Assembly: GCF_901827205.1 (NCBI RefSeq)
Contig: NZ_LR594675.1
Span: 5,022,001-5,086,000, forward strand
From: Variovorax sp. PBS-H4
Lineage (GTDB): Bacteria > Pseudomonadota > Gammaproteobacteria > Burkholderiales > Burkholderiaceae_C
Length of the DNA stretch: 64,000 nt
Direction of reading: 5' to 3'
Shown here: one piece after another, positions 1 through 7,933 of the stretch
Layout of the letters: every line of letters starts with the position of its first letter
Position numbering within the stretch: the first letter of the stretch is position 1
The notes under the pieces: generated by a model
What the model saw: only the letters and a program-made list of their open reading frames with translations
Database searches by the model: none
What the model was told of the DNA's origin: nothing
Position numbers and translations under genes: made by a program

Positions 1-15
1 CGGTTCTCTGGCCAT
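1..15 (-). CDS. Start of a divergent gene, 5 codons only
   Basis: On the minus strand an ATG at 15-13 is preceded seven bases upstream by GGAG, and the frame (Met-Ala-Arg-Glu-Pro) runs off the left edge. It would be divergent from the XRE regulator at 91, an arrangement common for regulators of this type and their targets. Only five codons are visible, so no function can be given and the call rests on the ribosome binding site alone. Confidence 0.35.
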
Positions 16-90
16 GAGGAAACTCCTTGGATTCGTGGAAGGCACCTCAAAGATAGCAGGGTTCGATGACAAGGTCAGGCCCGACGAACG

Positions 91-969
91 ATGACCTCGC
101 AGGTTATGGCTGGCACGCAGAGCATGACTACGATGGCGGGAATGAGCCTGCATTCCGCGCCGCCCACCGCTGCCGATTCCTTCGGCACCCACTTGCGCCA
201 CTGGCGCCGGCATCGCCGCCTGAGCCAGCTCGACCTGGCGCACGAGGCGCAGGTGTCGACCCGGCACTTGAGTTATGTCGAGACCGGCCGCGCCGAGCCC
301 AGCCGTGAGATGGTGCTGCGCCTTGCCGAGCGGCTCGAAGTCCCGCTGCGCGAGCGCAACGCCTTGCTGGTGGCGGCCGGCTATGCGCCGATGTACCGGC
401 AGCGTTCGCTGGATGACCCGGCCCTGGCACCCGCCCGGCAAGCTGTCGACCTGGTGCTCAAGGGGCACGAGCCTTTCCCGGCGCTGGCAGTCGACCGGCA
501 CTGGAACCTGGTGGCGCACAACGCGCTGGTGCCCCTGCTGATGGAAGGCGCGGCACCGGAGCTGCTGGCCGCGCCCGTCAACGTCTTGCGGCTCAGCCTG
601 CACCCCGAAGGGTTGGCACCGCGCATCGCCAACCTGGCCCAATGGCGCGCCCACTTGCTGGAGCGGCTGCAGCAGCAGATCGCGGCGACGGGAGATACCG
701 CGCTGGTCGCGCTGCACGACGAGCTTGCGGCCTACCCCACGCCGCGGGTGAGCCACGACGTGCCGACCAACAACAGCGAACTCGCCGGCGTGGCCGTCCC
801 CTTCCAGTATGTGACAGCCCAGGGGCTGCTGAGCTTCATCAGCACGACCACCATCTTCGGGACGCCAGTGGATGTCACGCTTCAGGAGCTCGCGGTGGAG
901 TCTTTCTTTCCGGCGGACGCCTCGACCGCCGCCGCCTTGGCCGCGATGGCGCAGCAGGCTGCAGGCTGA
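91..969 (+). CDS. XRE-family regulator with MmyB-like ligand-binding domain
   Basis: This is a 292-residue cytoplasmic DNA-binding protein. Residues about 31-95 form an XRE/Cro helix-turn-helix, with the recognition region around STRHLSYVETGRAEPS. Residues about 110-285 match the MmyB-like (PAS-like) ligand-binding domain, which usually opens with a VDRHWNLVAHN-type stretch; that stretch is present here. Family members normally repress a neighbouring, often divergent, redox or detoxification gene, and a divergent gene appears to start at base 15. The start is uncertain: in-frame ATGs at 106, 124, 133 and 142 also precede the domain, and none has a good Shine-Dalgarno. The target and ligand are unknown. 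Confidence 0.85.
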   Translation: MTSQVMAGTQSMTTMAGMSLHSAPPTAADSFGTHLRHWRRHRRLSQLDLAHEAQVSTRHLSYVETGRAEPSREMVLRLAERLEVPLRERNALLVAAGYAPMYRQRSLDDPALAPARQAVDLVLKGHEPFPALAVDRHWNLVAHNALVPLLMEGAAPELLAAPVNVLRLSLHPEGLAPRIANLAQWRAHLLERLQQQIAATGDTALVALHDELAAYPTPRVSHDVPTNNSELAGVAVPFQYVTAQGLLSFISTTTIFGTPVDVTLQELAVESFFPADASTAAALAAMAQQAAG

Positions 970-1071
970 CGAGGGTCGGCGACGGACGACAAGCGAACGC
1001 GGCCTTTCGTGTCGAGGTGCGCACGCGGCCGCGGTCTACGGTCACGATCTTTCACATCATCGGAGATGCCC

Positions 1072-1572
1072 ATGCCCACCACCGACCAGCACGCCAAGCT
1101 CTGGGACCTGATCAAGGACACGCGCTACGGCATGCTGACCCACCGCCACGGCGACGGCCAGCTGCACAGCCACCCGCTCACCACGCAAAGCAAGAACCTG
1201 GAAGAAGGAGGGACGCTCTACTTCTTCATCCCGCGGGATGGCGAGATCGCCCGCCACGTCGCGAGCGACCCGATGGTCAATGTGTCATACGCCAACACGG
1301 ACAAGGACAGCTACGTGTCGGTGGCCGGGCAGGCCGCGCTTGTCGAGGACCAGGCCAGGAAGGAAGCGCTCTTCAACACCATGTCCAAGGCCTGGTTCCC
1401 CCAAGGCCCCACCGACCCCAATCTCGGCCTGCTCGCGGTGCGCATCGTCGAGGCCGAATACTGGGACGTGACGGACAGCAAGATGGTCCAGCTGATGAAG
1501 ATGGCCGCTTCGGCCGTCACCGGCAACCCGCCGAAGCAAATGGCGGAGCACGAAAAGGTCCGAGGCGGCTGA
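1072..1572 (+). CDS. Pyridoxamine 5'-phosphate oxidase-like (general stress protein 26) family
   Basis: This 166-residue protein has the split-barrel flavin-binding fold of the PNPOx-like/general stress protein 26 family. It opens with an LWDLIKDTRYGMLTH stretch, continues through strands around LYFFIPRDGEIARH, VNVSYANTDKDSYVSVAG and a tail around VEAEYWDVTDSKM. Members bind FMN/FAD or F420 and are linked to stress, but their substrates are mostly unknown; this is not expected to be the biosynthetic PdxH. The start at 1072 is chosen because GGAG (1062-1065) lies six bases upstream; the upstream in-frame extension has no family similarity. It follows the XRE gene by about 100 bp on the same strand and may be cotranscribed. 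Confidence 0.85.
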   Translation: MPTTDQHAKLWDLIKDTRYGMLTHRHGDGQLHSHPLTTQSKNLEEGGTLYFFIPRDGEIARHVASDPMVNVSYANTDKDSYVSVAGQAALVEDQARKEALFNTMSKAWFPQGPTDPNLGLLAVRIVEAEYWDVTDSKMVQLMKMAASAVTGNPPKQMAEHEKVRGG

Positions 1573-1591
1573 CGACCGCGCAAGGACGCCC

Positions 1592-1619
1592 AAAAAAAAG
1601 CCCGCCGGACAGGCGGGCT
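1592..1619 (-). terminator. Rho-independent terminator of acnB
   Basis: A perfect 8-bp stem (AGCCCGCC / GGCGGGCT) with a 5-base loop is followed, on the minus strand, by eight T residues. It lies 20 bases past the acnB stop and ends the mdh-to-acnB transcription unit. On the plus strand there is no T-run, so the converging PNPOx gene is probably not stopped by it in the standard way. Confidence 0.9.
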
Positions 1620-1638
1620 CGTCTGAAAGGGTTGCGGG

Positions 1639-4230
1639 TCAGGCAGCGACCTTGTCCGCGACGTCCTTGTACTCCTCGATCTTGTCGAAGTTCAGGTACT
1701 GGTAGATCTGGTCACTCGACGCGTCGAGCACGCCTGTGCTGGCCATGTATTCCTCCTTCGTCGGGATGCGGCCCAGGCGCGAGCAGATGGCAGCCAGTTC
1801 GGCGCTGCCCAGATACACGTTGGTGTTCTTGCCCAGACGATTGGGAAAGTTGCGCGTGCTGGTCGACATGACCGTCGCGCCCTCGCGCACCTGCGCCTGG
1901 TTGCCCATGCACAACGAGCAGCCCGGCATCTCGGTACGCGCGCCCGCGTTGCCGAACACGCCGTAGTGGCCTTCCTCCGTCAGCTGCTGCGCGTCCATCT
2001 TGGTCGGCGGCGCAATCCACAGCTTGACCGGAATGTCGCGCTTGCCTTCGAGCAGCTTCGACGCGGCGCGGAAATGGCCGATGTTGGTCATGCAGGAGCC
2101 GATGAACACTTCATCGATCTGGGCGCCTGCAACGTCCGACAGCGTCTTCACGTCGTCCGGATCGTTGGGGCAGGCCACGATCGGCTCGTGGATGTCGGCA
2201 AGGTCGATGTCGATCACGGCGGCGTATTCGGCGTCGTCGTCGCCCTGGAGCAGTTGTGGGTCCTTCAACCAGGCCTCTTGCGCCGCAATGCGGCGGGCCA
2301 GGGTCCGGGCGTCGGCATAACCCTCGGCGATCATCCAGCGCATCAGCGTGATGTTGCTGTTGATGTACTCGATGATCGGCTCCTTGTTCAGGTGCACCGT
2401 GCAACCGGCGGCCGAGCGCTCGGCCGAGGCGTCGCTGAGTTCGAAGGCCTGCTCCACCTTCAGATCGGGCAAGCCCTCGATCTCGAGGATGCGGCCCGAG
2501 AAGACGTTCTTCTTGCCCTTCTTCTCGACGGTCAGCAGGCCCTGCTTGATGGCGTAGAGCGGGATCGCGTTGACCAGATCGCGCAGCGTCACGCCAGGCT
2601 GCATCTTGCCCTTGAAGCGCACCAGCACGGATTCGGGCATGTCCAGCGGCATCACGCCGGTGGCAGCTGCGAAGGCCACCAGGCCCGAACCCGCCGGGAA
2701 GCTGATGCCGATTGGGAAGCGGGTGTGGCTGTCGCCGCCGGTGCCGACCGTGTCGGGCATCAGCAGGCGGTTGAGCCAGCTGTGGATCACGCCATCACCC
2801 GGACGCAGCGAGACGCCGCCGCGCGTGGAAATGAAGTCGGGCAGCTCGTGGTGCATCTTCACGTCGACCTTTTTCGGGTAAGCCGCCGTGTGGCAGAAGG
2901 ACTGCATGACCAGGTCGGCGCTGAAGCCGAGGCAGGCCAGGTCCTTGAGCTCGTCGCGCGTCATCGGGCCGGTGGTGTCCTGGCTGCCTACCGAAGTCAT
3001 CTTGGGCTCGCAGTAGGTGCCGGGGCGAACGCCCTGGCCTTCCGGCAGGCCGCAGGCGCGGCCCACCATTTTCTGGGCCAGCGAGAAGCCCTTCTTGGTG
3101 TCTGCCGGGCTGACCGGCAGGCGGAACAGCGTCGAGGCGGGCAGTCCCAGCGCCTCGCGCGCTTTCGCCGTGAGGCCGCGGCCGATGATGAGCGGAATGC
3201 GGCCACCGGCGCGCACCTCGTCGAACAGCACTTCGCTCTTGACCTTGAATTCGGCGACGACCTTGCCGTCCTTCAGCGCCTTCCCCTCGTAGGGGCGCAG
3301 CTCGACCACGTCGCCCATGTCCATCTGGCTCACGTCGAGCTCGATGGGGAGCGCCCCGGCGTCTTCCATCGTGTTGTAGAAGATCGGCGCGATCTTGGCG
3401 CCCAGGCAGACACCGCCGAAGCGCTTGTTGGGAATGAACGGGATGTCCTGGCCGGTAAACCAGAGCACCGAATTGGTGGCGCTCTTGCGCGAGGAACCGG
3501 TGCCGACCACGTCGCCCACGTAGGCAACCTGGTGCCCCTTCTCCTTCAGCGACTCGATGAACTTGATCGGGCCGCGCTTGCCGTCTTCCTCGGGCACGAA
3601 GGGCGCGCCTTCGCGCTTGTTCTTGAGCATGGCCAGCGCATGCATCGGGATGTCGGGGCGCGTGGTGGCGTCCGGTGCGGGAGAGAGGTCGTCGGTATTG
3701 GTTTCGCCGGGCACCTTGAAGACCGTGACCTTCAGGCTTTGCGGCACTTCGGGCCGGCTGGTGAACCACTCGGCATCAGCCCAGCTCTGCAGCACCGATT
3801 TCGCGTTGGCGTTGCCCTTGTCGGCCTTTTCCTTGACGTCGTGAAACTGGTCGAACATCAGCAGGGTCTTCTTGAGCCCCTCGGCGGCGACTCCGCCCAC
3901 CTCAGCGTCGTCGAGCAGATCGACCAAGGGCCCGATGTTGTAGCCGCCCAGCATGGTGCCCAGCAACTCGGTCGCGTGCGCACGCGAAAGGAGCAGGCTC
4001 TTCTCGGTGCCATGCGCCACCGCCGCCAGGAAGCTTGCCTTGACCTTGGCCGCGTCGTCCACGCCGGCCGGCACGCGGTGCGCGAGCAGGTTCAGCAGGA
4101 ACTCGCCGTCCTTGGCAGTGGCGTTCTTCATCAGTTCGATGACTTCGCTGGTCTGCTTGGCCGACAAGGGCAGCGGCGGGATGCCGAGCGCGGCGCGCTC
4201 GGCGACATGGTCAACGTAGGCTTGCAACAT
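1639..4230 (-). CDS. acnB: Aconitate hydratase B
   Basis: This is the bifunctional aconitate hydratase 2/2-methylisocitrate dehydratase of the TCA cycle, interconverting citrate, cis-aconitate and isocitrate with a 4Fe-4S cluster. The 863-residue length is that of AcnB (E. coli 865). The HEAT-like N-terminal domain starts with MLQAYVDHVAERAALGIPPL. The swivel domain comes next, then the catalytic domains carrying the three cluster cysteines at 713 (GSCMTNIGHF), 771 and 774 (GCSLCMGN). It is the last gene of the minus-strand run mdh-tam-citE-like-unknown-acnB, 80 bp downstream of the unknown. AcnB also binds mRNA when it loses its cluster in E. coli; nothing here tests that. Confidence 0.97.
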   Translation of the reverse strand: MLQAYVDHVAERAALGIPPLPLSAKQTSEVIELMKNATAKDGEFLLNLLAHRVPAGVDDAAKVKASFLAAVAHGTEKSLLLSRAHATELLGTMLGGYNIGPLVDLLDDAEVGGVAAEGLKKTLLMFDQFHDVKEKADKGNANAKSVLQSWADAEWFTSRPEVPQSLKVTVFKVPGETNTDDLSPAPDATTRPDIPMHALAMLKNKREGAPFVPEEDGKRGPIKFIESLKEKGHQVAYVGDVVGTGSSRKSATNSVLWFTGQDIPFIPNKRFGGVCLGAKIAPIFYNTMEDAGALPIELDVSQMDMGDVVELRPYEGKALKDGKVVAEFKVKSEVLFDEVRAGGRIPLIIGRGLTAKAREALGLPASTLFRLPVSPADTKKGFSLAQKMVGRACGLPEGQGVRPGTYCEPKMTSVGSQDTTGPMTRDELKDLACLGFSADLVMQSFCHTAAYPKKVDVKMHHELPDFISTRGGVSLRPGDGVIHSWLNRLLMPDTVGTGGDSHTRFPIGISFPAGSGLVAFAAATGVMPLDMPESVLVRFKGKMQPGVTLRDLVNAIPLYAIKQGLLTVEKKGKKNVFSGRILEIEGLPDLKVEQAFELSDASAERSAAGCTVHLNKEPIIEYINSNITLMRWMIAEGYADARTLARRIAAQEAWLKDPQLLQGDDDAEYAAVIDIDLADIHEPIVACPNDPDDVKTLSDVAGAQIDEVFIGSCMTNIGHFRAASKLLEGKRDIPVKLWIAPPTKMDAQQLTEEGHYGVFGNAGARTEMPGCSLCMGNQAQVREGATVMSTSTRNFPNRLGKNTNVYLGSAELAAICSRLGRIPTKEEYMASTGVLDASSDQIYQYLNFDKIEEYKDVADKVAA

Positions 4231-4310
4231 TTCTTCTCTTCTCCGAGATCGGGAACCGGTGTGGCGGCCGAAGCAAAAGGCGGGCCGCCGCCGCCTTGTT
4301 TGGTCCTGGC

Positions 4311-4871
4311 TTACTTCTTGGGCGCATCAGCGCCGTCGAACAGGCTCTTGGGCGGGTTCTTCTTCATGTCTTCAGCGACGGCCGTCTGCTCATTGGCCTG
4401 GCATTCATCGGCCAGCCGCAGGCCCTGCTTCTGGCTCATCAGCATCGACTTGTTGCCAAGTTGAAGCCACATGGCCTCGGCCTTCGGATCCTCGAGGCGA
4501 ATCGCTCCGGTGCGGCTGTTGACGGGGTGCATGAAGTACTTCGTGCTGCCGTGCGTGAGAACGAAGAAGCCGGGCTTCTTCTGGCTGCTCTCGATCGCCA
4601 CGCTGGCACCGAGTTCGCACTTGATGGTGCCGGTGAGCACGCGCTTGGAGACCTCCAGGTCTTCGGGCGAGAGGACGACATCGGACTCTTCGCTGATGGG
4701 CTTTGCTTCCTCGAGCTTCTTGATGACGCGCTTGGGCACCACCTTCTGCGTCACTTTCTTGGCCGATTTCGCGGCCCGCTCCTTGAGCGGCGGCTTGGCC
4801 GCGGAGTCCTGGGCCAATGCCGACAGCGGCAGTGCGAGCGCGACAACGGCGATCAGGGCAATCTTCTTCAT
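4311..4871 (-). CDS. Secreted or periplasmic protein of unknown function, upstream of acnB
   Basis: This 186-residue protein has a clear Sec signal peptide (MKKIALIAVVALALPLSALAQ, cleavage after ALAQ or so). A Lys-rich basic stretch follows (about residues 22-55). The C-terminal domain of about 100 residues has one cysteine at each end (IKCELG and ADECQ), possibly a disulfide. The layout of two terminal cysteines around a beta-rich domain recalls MliC/PliC-type lysozyme inhibitors, but this is a guess from shape, not a match I can prove. The start at 4871 has AGGAAC about eight bases upstream; the longer open frame has no signal peptide. It sits 31 bp after the citE-like gene and 80 bp before acnB, so it is probably cotranscribed with TCA genes although it should act outside the cytoplasm. 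Confidence 0.75.
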   Translation of the reverse strand: MKKIALIAVVALALPLSALAQDSAAKPPLKERAAKSAKKVTQKVVPKRVIKKLEEAKPISEESDVVLSPEDLEVSKRVLTGTIKCELGASVAIESSQKKPGFFVLTHGSTKYFMHPVNSRTGAIRLEDPKAEAMWLQLGNKSMLMSQKQGLRLADECQANEQTAVAEDMKKNPPKSLFDGADAPKK

Positions 4872-4902
4872 GGGTGTCTGTTCCTTTGTGGAGGTGTGGT
4901 TT

Positions 4903-5901
4903 TCAGGAGGTCGCCGCCGCAAACCATGCTTGCGCCTCCGGCGGCAGCGCACGGCCAGTGGCGTGCGCTCGCGAAAGTACCTGCCAGAAATGACGGTAGC
5001 TTGCGCGGTCGTGCAATGTGCCATCAAAACTGACCGGCGCCCAATCGGCAGCAGCCGCGGACGCTATGATTTTTGTAGCCATTTGAATCTGCCTCTCGTC
5101 GGGCGCGAAGGCCTCGAGGATGGGGCGGATCTGGTTCGGATGAATGCTCCACATGCGCGTGTAGCCGAACTCGCCGGACGCTCTTTTGGCTGCGGCGCGC
5201 ATCGCATCCACGTCGTTGAACTCGGTTACCACGCAGTGCGAAGGCACTTTGCCGTGTGCATGCGCGGCCGAGGCGATCTCGAGCTTGGCGCGCACCACCA
5301 GCGGGTGGGTGAACTGGCCCGTTGCACCCATCCCCTCGGCGGGAATTGCGCCGCCATGGGCCGAGACGAAATCCATCAGGCCGAAACTGAGCGATTGCAC
5401 GCGCGGATGGGCGGCGATCTCGAAGGCCTGGTGCACGGCAAAAGGCGACTCGATCAGAACGTGCAGCGGCAAGGCCTCCGCGCCAGCGGCGTTGAGCGCC
5501 TGCACGGCCTCGCGCACATCCGCGGCCGACTCGACCTTGGGCACCATCAGGTGGCTCAATCTGTGACCGGCGCGCCCCGCGATGGTGACGATGTCGCCGG
5601 CAAAGGCCGGATGGTCGACCGGGTGCACGCGCACCCCGACGCGCATGCCCGGGGCAGCGGCCAGGGCGAGCTCGGTGACCAGCGCCGCGTGCTCGGCTTC
5701 GCCACCCACAGGGGCGCCGTCCTCGCAATCGAGGGTGACATCGAACACGCAGGCGCCGAACTCCTGCGCCATCTCGGCCTGCAGGGCCAGGCTCTTGCGC
5801 ATGCGCGCCTCGACGCCGCTGTAGTGGTCGCAAACCGGCAGCACCACGGCACCGGCCTGCGCGCCGAGCAGCACTTCCTGCGGATGGACGGAAGGGGTCA
5901 T
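4903..5901 (-). CDS. CitE-like CoA-ester lyase (HpcH/HpaI aldolase family)
   Basis: This 332-residue protein belongs to the CitE/malyl-CoA lyase branch of the HpcH/HpaI TIM-barrel family. Those enzymes cleave or make C-C bonds in CoA esters such as malyl-CoA, citramalyl-CoA or citryl-CoA using Mg2+. Typical motifs are seen: an acidic metal site around TLDCEDG, VPKVES, IESPFAVHQA, SFGLMDFVSAHGG and WSIHPNQI. No citD or citF neighbours are present, so it is not citrate lyase; malyl- or citramalyl-CoA lyase is more likely, by inference. The start at 5901 is preferred because GAAGG lies seven bases upstream. An in-frame ATG at 5961 overlapping the tam stop would add 20 residues, all encoded by a repeated leader (see 5908-5964). 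It lies between tam and a secreted unknown in the TCA operon. Confidence 0.85.
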   Translation of the reverse strand: MTPSVHPQEVLLGAQAGAVVLPVCDHYSGVEARMRKSLALQAEMAQEFGACVFDVTLDCEDGAPVGGEAEHAALVTELALAAAPGMRVGVRVHPVDHPAFAGDIVTIAGRAGHRLSHLMVPKVESAADVREAVQALNAAGAEALPLHVLIESPFAVHQAFEIAAHPRVQSLSFGLMDFVSAHGGAIPAEGMGATGQFTHPLVVRAKLEIASAAHAHGKVPSHCVVTEFNDVDAMRAAAKRASGEFGYTRMWSIHPNQIRPILEAFAPDERQIQMATKIIASAAAADWAPVSFDGTLHDRASYRHFWQVLSRAHATGRALPPEAQAWFAAATS

Positions 5902-5907
5902 TGGCAT

Positions 5908-5964
5908 ACCTTCGCCTTCGGCTGCGGCGCTATTCGCCTTCGGAACGGCCGGGCGGCTCATGGC
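5908..5964 (-). repeat. Conserved leader element, copy 1 (before citE-like gene)
   Basis: On the minus strand this element starts with GCCATGAGCCGC. Its ATGA holds both the tam stop codon and a new in-frame ATG. The core GCCGTTCCGAAGGC follows, then CCGCAGCCG, and it ends with GAAGG just before the citE-like start. Its first 29 bases match the element before trpF (23392-23451) at 28 positions. It reads as 18 open codons in frame with the downstream gene and supplies its Shine-Dalgarno. Confidence 0.75.
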
Positions 5965-6734
5965 TTTCGCCGGGCAACGATGAACATGCGCGGGAAGGCC
6001 AGCAGCCGTTTGCCATCAGCGCGCGGTGGATAAGCGGCATCCACGCGGCGCTCGTACGTGGCCAGATAGCTCGCCTGCAGATCGGCGGGCAGCCGGTCGA
6101 TGAAGGGCTTGAGGCCGGTGCCGCGCACCCATTCGACGATGGCTGCCGCGGAGCCCATGGGATGCTGGTATGCAGTGCGCCAGACATCGACCTGCGCCGC
6201 CTCGGCAGCCAGCAGGTCGTAATAGCCGACCAGCGGCAGCAGCAGCGTGCGCAGCCGGTCGGCATCGCCGATGGGCTCGGCCCACGGCGCCTCGGCTGCG
6301 ACCTCGCGCATCAGCCGGTGCGTCGGTTCCTCGCGGTTGTCGGGCATCTGGATGGCGAGCACCCCGCCGGGCGCCAGGGCGGCGAACAGGCGCGGAATCA
6401 GCGTCTCGTGATCGGCGACCCATTGCAGCGAGGCATTGGCGTAGATCAGATCGGGCGGCGACTCGGGCTGCCAGCTCGCGATGTCGCTGAGCTCGAAGCG
6501 CGCCGCCGGCAAGCGCTCGCGCGCACTCTTCAGCATTGCTTCGGAGTTGTCGGTACCGATCACCTCGGCACCGGGGAATCGCTGCACCAGCAGCTCGGTG
6601 GAATTGCCGGGACCGCACCCCAGGTCGACCGCGCGGGTCGCCGAGGGCAACGGAACCCGCGCCAGCAGTTCCTGCGCGGGGCGCGTGCGCTCGTCCTCGT
6701 AGCGACGGTAGAGCGCAGGATTCCAGTCGAGCAT
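5958..6734 (-). CDS. tam: Trans-aconitate 2-methyltransferase
   Basis: This 258-residue SAM-dependent enzyme methylates trans-aconitate, a spontaneous isomer of cis-aconitate that inhibits aconitase. It opens with MLDWNPALYRRYEDERTRPA, the Tam N-terminal signature (E. coli Tam is 252 residues). It carries the class I SAM motif VDLGCGPGNST (about residue 36), then the acidic ribose site region TDNSEAM and the NASLQWV loop. The start at 6734 is chosen from this signature; the open frame extends 13 codons further with no similarity. It follows mdh by 22 bp in the operon that ends with acnB, which fits a damage-control role for aconitase. Its stop codon TGA lies inside the ATGA of the leader element at 5961. 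Confidence 0.93.
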   Translation of the reverse strand: MLDWNPALYRRYEDERTRPAQELLARVPLPSATRAVDLGCGPGNSTELLVQRFPGAEVIGTDNSEAMLKSARERLPAARFELSDIASWQPESPPDLIYANASLQWVADHETLIPRLFAALAPGGVLAIQMPDNREEPTHRLMREVAAEAPWAEPIGDADRLRTLLLPLVGYYDLLAAEAAQVDVWRTAYQHPMGSAAAIVEWVRGTGLKPFIDRLPADLQASYLATYERRVDAAYPPRADGKRLLAFPRMFIVARRKP

Positions 6735-6756
6735 GCCGGTGGCTGACGGGTGGAAC

Positions 6757-7743
6757 TCAGAGCAGGTGGGCAACGCCGGCCTGCTCGTCCTGCAGTTCCT
6801 TCAAAGTCTTGTCGATGCGTTCCTGGCTGAACTTGTCGATCTCCAGGCCTTCGACCAGCTTGTACTCGCCGTTTTCCGTTGTGACAGGAAAGCCGAAGAT
6901 GACGTCCTTCGGAATGCCGTATTGGCCGTCGGAGGGGATTCCCATCGTGACCCACTTGCCGTTGGAGCCCAGCGCCCAGTCGCGCATGTGGTCGATGGCG
7001 GCGTTGGCTGCCGAGGCGGCCGACGAAAGGCCACGCGCCTCGATGATGGCCGCGCCGCGCTTGCCGACAGTGGGCAGGAACACATCGGCGTTCCAGACCT
7101 GGTCGTTGATGAGGTCCTTGACGCTCTTGCCATTCACCGATGCGAAACGGTAGTCGGCATACATCGTCGGCGAGTGGTTGCCCCAGACGGTGAGCTTTTC
7201 GATGTCGCCCACGGCCGTGCCGGTCTTGGCGGCGATCTGGCTGGCGGCGCGGTTGTGGTCCAGGCGCAGCATGGCCGTGAAGTTCTTGCGCGGCAGGCTG
7301 GGCGCGCTCTTCATCGCGATGTAGGCGTTGGTGTTGGCCGGGTTGCCGACCACCAGCACCTTGACGTTGCGGCTCGCGACCTGGTCCAGGGCCTTGCCTT
7401 GCGCGGTGAAGATCTGGGCATTGGCGGCCAGCAGGTCGGCGCGCTCCATGCCGGGGCCGCGCGGGCGGGCGCCGACGAGCAACGCGTAGTCGGCGTCCTT
7501 AAAGGCCACCAGGGGATCGCCGGTCGGGATCACGCCCGCCAGCAGCGGGAAGGCGCAGTCCTCGAGCTCCATGATCACGCCCTTGAGCGCCTTCTGCGCT
7601 TTTTCGTCCGGGATCTCGAGCAGTTGCAGGATGACCGGCTGGTCCTTGCCGAGCATCTCGCCGGAGGCGATGCGGAACAGCAGGGCGTAACCGATTTGGC
7701 CGGCGGCGCCGGTGACGGCAACGCGAACAGGCTTTTTGCTCAT
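6757..7743 (-). CDS. mdh: Malate dehydrogenase (NAD)
   Basis: This 328-residue cytoplasmic enzyme oxidises malate to oxaloacetate with NAD. It is the long beta-proteobacterial type, not the 312-residue E. coli type. The N-terminal Rossmann motif is VTGAAGQIGYALLF. The substrate-binding and catalytic parts show GNPANTNA, an LDHNRA segment (catalytic Asp region) and WGNHSPTMYAD with the proton-relay His. The start is set at 7743 by the conserved MSKKPVRVAVTG beginning; the open frame upstream is low complexity and runs into the gntR promoter. It heads the minus-strand TCA operon and is divergent from gntR, with a palindrome at 7882-7893 between them. Confidence 0.97.
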   Translation of the reverse strand: MSKKPVRVAVTGAAGQIGYALLFRIASGEMLGKDQPVILQLLEIPDEKAQKALKGVIMELEDCAFPLLAGVIPTGDPLVAFKDADYALLVGARPRGPGMERADLLAANAQIFTAQGKALDQVASRNVKVLVVGNPANTNAYIAMKSAPSLPRKNFTAMLRLDHNRAASQIAAKTGTAVGDIEKLTVWGNHSPTMYADYRFASVNGKSVKDLINDQVWNADVFLPTVGKRGAAIIEARGLSSAASAANAAIDHMRDWALGSNGKWVTMGIPSDGQYGIPKDVIFGFPVTTENGEYKLVEGLEIDKFSQERIDKTLKELQDEQAGVAHLL

Positions 7744-7881
7744 GGGAAAACTCCAGGAAAGGTGAAAACGGTGCGCGGTCGCGGTTGCGGCCGCGGAGGT
7801 CGGGGCCGGGCAAGGCGCCCGGTCGCATAGGCCGGCTCGGATTTTATGCCGATTTGCGCTTTCGATGGCGCCAGTCTTGTG

Positions 7882-7893
7882 TCTTATATAAGA
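7882..7893. promoter_or_regulatory. Candidate GntR operator in mdh/gntR divergent promoter
   Basis: TCTTATATAAGA is a perfect 12-bp palindrome in the 190-bp gap between mdh and gntR, in a locally AT-rich patch. GntR-family regulators bind short palindromes of this kind and often sit next to their operator. It overlaps -10-like sequence (TATATA/TATAAG) on both strands, so binding there could control both genes. It is not repeated before sdhC, acnB or gltA in this window. Confidence 0.6.
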
Positions 7894-7933
7894 TGTCGCC
7901 GACCACGCCGCCGCGGCGCACCCCGCCCTGTCA

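Noticed and set aside
1966..4464. Open frame of about 830 codons antisense to acnB
   Set aside because: AcnB motifs on the minus strand are decisive; the plus-strand product is His/Arg/Asp-rich shadow sequence.
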